Shown here: positions 57,285 through 64,000 of the stretch, in pieces
Layout of the letters: each line of letters opens with the position of its first letter
How positions within the stretch are numbered: the stretch's first letter is position 1
Origin: Conoideocrella luteorostrata
Taxonomy: Eukaryota > Ascomycota > Sordariomycetes > Hypocreales > Clavicipitaceae
Direction of reading: 5' to 3'
Assembly: GCA_032433595.1 (NCBI GenBank)
Contig: JASWJB010000157.1
Location: forward strand, 1-64,000
Length of the DNA: 64,000 nt
The notes under the pieces: generated by a model
What the model was told of the DNA's origin: nothing
Seen by the model: only the letters and a program-made list of their open reading frames with translations
The model's database searches: none
Made by a program: the position numbers and the translations under genes

Positions 57285-58194
57285 AAGCCCACACATTCAC
57301 ATCTCTTGCACGAGAATTGCATCCAAGGGTTCTGATTGGATGATATATGTAGGCATAGATAATTGAATTGATGATCCCGCTAAGAGAGGATTCCCCTCAG
57401 CTGCTAGAGAAAAGGGGGCGCGCGCTCCACCCAAGTGGTGTGCGCTGATTCTTCAATCCGAGCATACTAGGTACTCTACGCGTGGTGCGTGCCGTGCAAC
57501 AGCATCAATTGGCATTATGGCGCTCAAACATGAGTGCAAGCAAGAAACCTTCACAAAATGCCAAAACTGGATTTGAAAACCCATTATATGATGAGTTGGA
57601 GCCTTTTATTGCTGAATAGTTTCTTGCTGACTTTGAACCATAATTTCGGTGTCAACGAACGCTAATTACATAGCCTCCCGGAGAAGAAGCTGCTTTTGCG
57701 CAGGATAATACAGTCACGGGGAGACAAGCAGAAGGCCTGGGGGAGGGGTTGAATAGAGACAATTTGTTCTATGTATCTTGACATTCAGTTTTTCGAAGGT
57801 AGAATAGTCCAGCTGGTAGATATTAATATTTATAGCACTTGTTGCTGCGAAAGGAATGTCCTGTTCACGATGCTTGCAAAGTGACTTTAGGCTCGATACG
57901 AATAATATGGTGTTCAATTTTCTTTTCGCCGCTAAATATAAGTCCTGTAAGTAAGTACTTATGCATTTATTATTAAATATAATATTAAGTATACATTACA
58001 GTATTTACTAATGCGTACTTAAATACTGTACCGCAGCAACTCAACGCAGGTATTTTGGTGTTTCATCTCGTGGCGCAAACATCAAGTGCGTTTCCTGATT
58101 TCTTTCGCTTTGTTGATCACAAGAATCTTCGGGGTATTTTGCTTACTAACAGCTCAACCAAGGATAGATATACCCACGAGGATCATCACCGGCC
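57285..58194. other. Intergenic, AT-rich, promoter side of the DUF3716 gene
   Basis: No gene seen. Contains the second AT-rich inverted segment (57940-58035). Confidence 0.45.
57940..58035. repeat. AT-rich segment, imperfect inverted partner of 56390-56505
   Basis: See the segment at 56390-56505. Contains GTAAGTAAGTACTTATGC and TACAGTATTTAC. Confidence 0.35.
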
Positions 58195-60377
58195 ATGGTG
58201 ACGGGAGCTTCGCAGTCCACGATCATGCCCCCTTCAGAGACTAATTCGCCCACAGCTGAAGCCCTCGAGCAGATCGAAGACTTTTTTATAGGCTGGGTCG
58301 TGGATAGCTTAGACGAATGTGACTCAGCCCAGCGGCCGATAAAAATCTATGAACAGGAAATCGCGTCGGAAACAGCTTTTATTAACGAAGCATTCAACTC
58401 CATCTACCACTCACTGGATACGGACAGGAAGCAAAAGGTGAAGGACGATATAGTCGATCATGCCGGCAACTTGGCAATTCTCAAAATCAAGTACAAGGAT
58501 GCAAATGAAGTGTCCGAGGTTCGGTGTAAACACATTTTGCAACGGCTCTGCGACAAAATGTTCAAGGTTTTAGGGCCAACGTTTATCAGACACCCACTGG
58601 AACAGATACCGAGAGACAAGGTCACATCGTATCTTCCGCGTGCCGCCCTCGGCGGCGTTGATAGTAGTGCCGTGCATCCAGACCGGGAGTGGGCAGCCAC
58701 AGATCCCCGCGGGCCTCAAGGAGTATGGGACCGCCTAGCTTGCTTTTTTCCCCTGCGAAAATCTGACACAATCAGGGCACTCCCGAAGTCGAAGGCATGA
58801 TGGAAAGGTCATACAGAACGGAGGGAGATACTCCTCCAACAAAAAAACGTCGTATCAGCACAGCCGCGGACCAATCACACTCTATCAGCATAGCACATGT
58901 CCCTAACGAGCACCTCGAGGACGAAACCATCTCCAATGAAAGTAGAAATCATCAAGCGGAAGTTATTCCCCAATCCTCCAGCAATGCTGATAAAGAGGCT
59001 CCCGATAATGCTATTTCCAATACAGTCACCAATGCCACCGGGGGTGAGCAGTTTGGGCCAGTTCTCTCTCTATCAGCTATGATTCCTCAAGTTTCTGACA
59101 AAGATCATAGCCCGAGCGAAACCACAGGCGATGTTTGAGATAACAGACTCTGAAGGAATATATATTAAATGGGTTAGGCAAGCCGAGGCCTGGACGAGCA
59201 ATGATCGTATACACACACTCACGGGGTTTCCTGTCAAGAGACCCGTGACGATTCGACAAAAACGAAAACAAAATTTCATTCAGGCCCACCTGGAAAGTAT
59301 AAGCAGTCAAACCGAGACCAGAGATGATACGAAGCTTCTCTCTTGCTTGATACAGGCCACCGGTGAGACCATGGATGGGCCGTGCAGAACTTGTAGAAGA
59401 AAGTGGGGCCCTTTCCAGGGCTGCATCAGACTGCAACATTCACGACTTCCAAATTGCGGCAACTGCGAGTGGAACCGTAAAGGCTGTCGAGGAGCTACCG
59501 CGTTGAAAGTGACAGCCGTGGAACAGAACTCCTCTGACGGAGATGATGCTGCACAAATAAATCGCCAGCAAAGCACCGGGCATGCCTTTAGTGATTTTGA
59601 GGCTCGGGGAAACTCGCTTGCTAACCCAGCTTATTACTCCCCGGCATCTCCAACAAAGTCTCATGCCACCTTAGGTAACAGTCGCCTTAGCCTAAGGGTA
59701 TCCGACCAATCCTTAACCCCATCTCCAGGCGACGTAATAAGCCAGCCGCCTACCCAAGCGCTGGATGAAAACGGTAAAGAACCCCTTATCCTCAACGTAC
59801 ATATAAAAACTAATCATGGACAAAAGGATCATCCGTGCCGCCGGCACACAGATCGGTAGATACACTGTAACTTCTGGACCGTAGTGAGTTGAACCTGTCC
59901 AAATCCACGAATACACAGCCCGAGTTTCGCATCGACGAGGTATCCGAAACAGAAACAGACTCTCAGAGTGGGAACACACTAAACAGTACCGATTTCAGAA
60001 TTTTGCAGGTAAAGAACCGGCTTTTCACGACAGAGAAGGAGACTATCCAGTATTGGAGCTGGAGGGATGTTGCCAAATATTTCAAGCATCAAATTCTTGA
60101 GAACTTGAATCCTGTTAGATGGGGAGCTTTGCGGGATCCTGCTGACTTTGATATTTGGCCAAGTGAGATATCAGAGATAAAATGGAGTTTAGAGGCGCTG
60201 TTTGTGCAAATCAACATGAAAGGCGAAAGCTCCAGCACCTCTGCTCTGGACGGAGCGCCGAGAGGAAATGTCATGGCGGCCTTCAAAAGCGAGCCCACAA
60301 TGCGCCGAATTCCTGACGTTCTGTTATGGCATGGCACTCAACACGATCGAGGGAAAGAGGTGAGCAATGAGAGTTAG
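58195..60377 (+). CDS. DUF3716 family protein (fungal, multi-exon)
   Basis: Four open frames chain into one gene. Exons 58195-58722 and 58776-59043 are joined by a 53-bp intron (GTATGG...ATCAG), and exon 3 starts at 59111 after a 67-bp intron (GTGAGC...CATAG); both junctions are in phase. Exon 3 holds GPCRTCRRKWGPFQGCIRL and CGNCEWNRKGCRGA, the cysteine signature of DUF3716. A fourth exon probably begins near 59885-59889 and runs to 60377 (RLFTTEKETIQYWSWRDVAKYF and following), but I could not fix its acceptor. A GTGAGC at 60361 may splice to a fifth exon near 60444. The N-terminus (1-176) is helical; an NLS-like PPTKKRRIS is in exon 2. The function of DUF3716 is unknown. The basic cluster and Cys pattern suggest a nuclear protein. 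Confidence 0.65.
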
Positions 60378-61848
60378 CTCCGCTCTGCAGCACAGTTCGC
60401 GCATAACCTGCGATTCATATGAAGCTGACATTTCTTAACAAGCGAGGATCTAGTTACCAGTTGGCGCACAATTCCGTCGCGGTACCGAATCTCAGATTTA
60501 GGAGACGAAGCCAATGTAACATGGGCTATAATGTGCTGAGAAAAGCTAAATCGGTTCCCTGTTTCGCTTAAATCAACAGCAAAAACAGAATTGCCTCCGG
60601 CCACACAAGGACTACGCTACAAAGGACCTCATCTGGCGGAAGCGAGGCAGAACAAAGATGGACAGATTCGAGTATTGAATTACGATATGTATTGGTCTTT
60701 GTAACTTTGGATGTATACTTGCTCCTTTAAAATTAAACTTCGCAGTCTCTAATTAATGTGCGGTCGAGTCCACTGAACGTTCAGCTTTGATTCATTCAAG
60801 TTACATTTAAAATCCTTCCGATTATATTCGTTACAGAACGTTGCCTGCTTGGCATTTGCCATAGACAGGATGTGGGCTTGGCTATCAGGTGTATTTCTGA
60901 CCACATGTCCCTCTGCTGCCCCAGATTCCCTTGTTTGGATTACAATTCGAGAAGTCTATATTCTCGACACAAGTTTTTGCTGCAAGATTTGCGCCTCAAC
61001 TTCCAGATTTGCAGGAAGCGCGACAAGTACGATGCCGATGCTTCCTTCGACTTCTCCCTGACACGCCTGCTTGGTCGTTTGCAATCAGTCTGCCTGGCCT
61101 CGTTCCATCCGACACAAGACACTGGATCGTCCTTTTTCTGACAAGATAGTCTATTGAGTCGATGGATCAACTTAGGAGAAGAGAAATTGATCGTTTCTGC
61201 TGTGGTCTGGGAGAAGACTGTGCAAGTAAAGGAACAGGCGATATCAGCATCACCAATCTTTCTCTTGTAAACGTTATCTTCATAAACGCTGCTTCGACAA
61301 TGCTTTTAATTGCTATCAAGTGACCTGTAACAAATGCACCAAGATTATCCTTGTCAGTATTGTTGAACACCATTCCTTTGTACGGCAGTTTTTCTAACTG
61401 CTTCTCCATACGCTACTATGCTCTGTAGTTTCGTGCATGATAAGGGAAGGACGTACTGCTGTTTGAAGTGGGAGAACATTCAGCAGAGTCGAAATTTGGC
61501 GGGAACAACATTCCAGAGGACGAAAATTGATGGCCGATTATCGGGCTCTAAACTTGTTCTTTGTTTTTTAATACAGATACAATCCGAGAGGCACTGATCT
61601 CCCCTCCGAATCTACGGGAACGGCCGCCGCTTTTGGCAGCTTCGACATAGAGAGGGCCAACAAACAACTCATGTACGGTATACATCGAAAGCCGGCAACT
61701 ATGTTGTTGGAGCTTGGTTGGGGCTTGGAGTGAGCACAAAAATAGCTCCGCTGTTCCGCCCGCCGCTCGAGGTCGTTTATACTCATTGGTCGCAGTTCGT
61801 AACCCGTAGCATAAAATGTTGGGGCACGAGTAGCAAAGCTGCCCTTCT
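60378..61848. other. Intergenic region
   Basis: No supported gene. A - strand frame at 61167-61409 and overlapping frames on both strands at 60849-61170 have no recognisable domain. The first 200 bases may hold a last exon of the DUF3716 gene. Confidence 0.4.
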
Positions 61849-62051
61849 TGTGGGTTGCACAGGGTTGTGCAATGATCATGATCATCGGCTTCAAATACAA
61901 TATATTCAATAATAGTCAAATCGGTTATCTAAGAGAAGAAGAATAAGTCAAGCTATGATGCCTACGATACCCGTATAAATAGGGTGGCCGAAAGGTGACC
62001 ACGTGACGATATCCGTGCTCTTATTGTGTGCTTGGCGGCGATATTCCAACA
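61849..62051 (-). mobile_element. Solo LTR, 203 bp, reverse orientation
   Basis: On + it runs TGTGGGTTGC ... TTCCAACA, i.e. on - TGTTGGAAT...CCCACA. The flanks are CTTCT at 61844-61848 and 62052-62056, a perfect 5-bp target duplication. It contains the TATA-like CTATTTATACGGG and CACGTGGTCACC blocks of the family and a 14-bp self-complementary ATGATCATGATCAT (61873-61886), the place where the palindromic copy at 48.7 kb folds back. Confidence 0.82.
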
Positions 62052-62245
62052 CTTCTGGCTGCCACTTAGCTCGTCTCTGACTGCTTCGTTTAGCCATTAG
62101 CCATCATGGCCATCTCCCTCGACAGCTCAGCCAAGCAGCAAATTTTCTGCAACGTATGGCGTACAATGTCGACGGTATAGCATCGTTAGATCTTTCCCGC
62201 TGACCTGTCTTCCGGAGCTGTGGGCATGTGCTCCTACATGATGCT

Positions 62246-64000
62246 GAGCGACAAGACTTCCTCAGGGAGCTCCGGTGGCCGCACCTTGATAATCTTCGAC
62301 GAACAGATACGCAAAAGAATTAACAAACATTGCTGAAAAGTTAAACAATGCCCTTGTTGCAAATCACTAAACGGTCAAATTCGCAAGGTCGGCATGCTTA
62401 AGATCATTCACGATAAATTCTCTGCCTATAATAAATCCACTTCCGCAAAGAAAGTACCTCCCGAAAGTAAGGTCAAGTTCGACACGTCGTTCGCTCAAGC
62501 TCGGCAGGGAAATCCTGAGCTAGAGAAACATTTACGTAAAGCAGTTGAAGATCTCAACCCCCTAACAGTTTTGAAAAGAGCATCCCCATCAGCGACTGCG
62601 AGCTTCTTGGTCTAGATCCTGCTGAAGGAAGACCTGAGATGTTTATTTGATAGTGTTTACCGGCTCCACCTGTTTGCGTCAGGCCATCAGCAGCTCAAGA
62701 TAATGCAAGCAAATGGAGATGACTTAATGGTAAAGCTGGCCGACATTGTCTGGGCCAGCGGCATAATTCGCTTGGCCTACAGAAGGGTTCACCAATTCAA
62801 ACTCTCATGGAGCAGTGGCAGTATCTCCAGACCCAGGTTGCTATGCATGTCAATGGTGACGTATCAAGGCTACAACAGCCAGGCTTTGGCTAGGCTATCA
62901 GAGGCTTCTGTCAGCGTCTGAAGGGAAAACAAGGACTCTTCCGCGGCAATTTTATCTGGCAAACGAGTGGATTTTTCCGGCAGGACAATTATTTCGCCGG
63001 ACCCAAATCTTGGTATTGAAGAGTTAGCTGTTCCTCAGCTTGTCGCAAAGAACCTGACATATCCGGATAGAGTTTAACGACAAAACATTGAAAAACTTCG
63101 CAATACATTCGGAATAGTCCTGAGGTATGGCCCGGTGCTGTGCGATGGTGGTTACGAAATATCGCTTAGATTCGCCAATGGGGAGCTGGTTGCCAAAGAA
63201 CTGACAGCAGGTGATATTGTGGAGCGTCACATCAATGATGGCGATGTTGTTTTCTTCAATCGCCAGCCATCGCTCCATAAACTGAGCATCATGGGTCAAT
63301 TAGTCAAAGTCCGCCCCTAGAGAACTTTTCGACTCAACGAATGCGTGTGCAATCCATACAATGCGGATGTTGATGGAGATGAGATGAACTCGCATGTTCC
63401 TCAATCGAAGAAGCTCGCACAGAAGCCATTGCCTTGCTGGGGGTCAAGCATAATCGGACGACACCGAAGAGCGGGGAGCTCATTATTGCTCATACGCAGG
63501 ATTTTATCATTGGGGCTTTCCTCCTTAGCAGCGGTTGTAGCGATGAATCGATTAGCCAAGCTATGTGCTCGGCAACTCTCGAATGAAGGTTTTTCTGTTG
63601 GAATCCTGCCGTCAAGCACAATAGGAAGCAGGGAGCGGGTCACGTGGTCACCCTTCGACCACGATATTTATACGGCGATATCGAGCCTTCCACCTTGACT
63701 TGTTTTCTTCTTCTTAGAGATACAGACAGAGATTTTCAAATGTATTTCATTTTGACCGCAATTGGTATCGATACCGTTATTGCACAACACCCTGTGCAAC
63801 CCACATTTTCCATTGGCGTTAGTGATGTGTCAAGGATAAGCAATCTGATAAGAGAGAAACGCAAGCTTATAGCCAATATACAACGGCAAAGCGATGAACT
63901 CATCGAGAGGTTTAATCAATGAAAACTTCCCAGGGTCACTGGTTGTAACTTCGAAGAAACGCTCAAAAACTCGATATCCGGCATTCTCAGCAAGGTACGG
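62246..64000 (+). pseudogene. Partial, broken copy of RNA polymerase III largest subunit (RPC1)
   Basis: Fragments follow RPC1 order: FLRELRWPHLD near 62255, zinc motif CPCCKSLNGQIRKVG at about 62347-62390, MLKIIHDKFSAYNKSTSAKK (62394 on), VEDLNPLTV, DCELLGLDPAEGRPEMF, KLADIVWASGIIR, the [15 protein letters not shown] region near 62970, [20 protein letters not shown] (63210-63270), the active-site region [13 protein letters not shown] at 63352-63390 (NADFDGD in functional enzymes, so Phe is Val here), [18 protein letters not shown] (63549-63600) and, after an LTR insertion, SIGVSDV and a GCNFEETL stretch to the window end. It has several frameshifts and stops and lacks both ends. The [10 protein letters not shown] form is RPC1-like rather than RPB1-like. 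The working RPC1 gene must be elsewhere. Confidence 0.85.
63596..63805 (+). mobile_element. Solo LTR, 210 bp, inserted in the RPC1 relic
   Basis: Starts TGTTGGAATCCTGCCG and ends CAACCCACA. It is flanked by TTTTC at 63591-63595 and 63806-63810, a perfect 5-bp target duplication. Contains CACGTGGTCACC, ATATTTATACGGCG and TTCTTCTTCTTAGAGATAC. Leaving out the LTR and one TTTTC makes the RPC1 frame continuous across the site (NEGFSIGVSDV), which independently confirms both ends of the insertion. Confidence 0.9.

Noticed and set aside
61849..63805. A transposon that captured an RPC1 gene fragment between inverted repeats
   Set aside because: The two repeats are LTRs in opposite orientation with different 5-bp target duplications (CTTCT and TTTTC), and RPC1 sequence continues beyond the right one, so they are separate insertions and not one element's ends.
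1..64000. CRISPR arrays, bacterial operons, rRNA genes
   Set aside because: None seen; gene structure is eukaryotic with spliceosomal introns throughout.

Overview
The window is nuclear DNA of a filamentous ascomycete, most likely Sordariomycetes and probably Hypocreales. Genes carry short 40-100 bp introns with GTAAGT-type donors and TNAC branch sites. The recognisable genes are typical of these fungi: sfh5, an Ash1-type SET methyltransferase, pfa5, a CE5 cutinase/acetylxylan esterase, a Zn2Cys6 regulator, a Jen-type transporter, a class II hydrophobin, and DUF3632 and DUF3716 proteins. No species was identified. All gene models below were spliced by eye from reading-frame continuity and splice signals.

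Layout. 0.8-7.2 kb: two conserved housekeeping genes on +, sfh5 and an ash1-like gene. 8-20 kb: three same-strand (-) paralogues (A, B, C) of a nuclear-looking family I do not recognise. They share a domain with the motif YEDGG and each starts with a tiny 17-20 nt exon; a DUF3632 gene on + lies between A and B. 20-30 kb: gene-poor, holding a decayed NACHT (NLR-like) gene on -, a decayed FAD monooxygenase on + and a small zinc-ribbon gene. 30-40 kb: conserved genes again (pfa5, cutinase, a Zn2Cys6 factor and a Jen-like transporter, the last two adjacent on the same strand). 40-49 kb: AT-rich, with a dead carboxylesterase and LTR debris. 49-54 kb: an SDR gene, a class II hydrophobin and a zinc-finger gene with an in-frame 21-bp minisatellite. 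54-58 kb: repeat debris. 58.2-60.4 kb: a DUF3716 gene. 62.2-64 kb: a broken partial copy of the RNA polymerase III largest subunit gene (RPC1).

The most interesting structures are transposon-derived. A family of about 200-bp solo LTRs (TGTTGG...CA ends) is present at 45.8, 61.8 and 63.6 kb, each with a perfect 5-bp target duplication. The 63.6 kb copy sits inside the RPC1 relic, and ignoring it plus one duplication makes the reading frame continuous. At 48.56-48.89 kb the same LTR occurs as a nearly perfect 332-bp palindrome that has the LTR 5' end at both termini and its own 5-bp target duplication. It looks like a hairpin or snap-back cDNA that was integrated as one unit. A 5'-truncated LINE-like insertion with a 10-15 bp target duplication and a (CATAA)n tail lies at 57.0-57.3 kb.

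The genes do not form a recognisable metabolic cluster. The main possible functional links are the regulator-transporter pair at 34.8-40.1 kb and the paralogue array at 8-20 kb.
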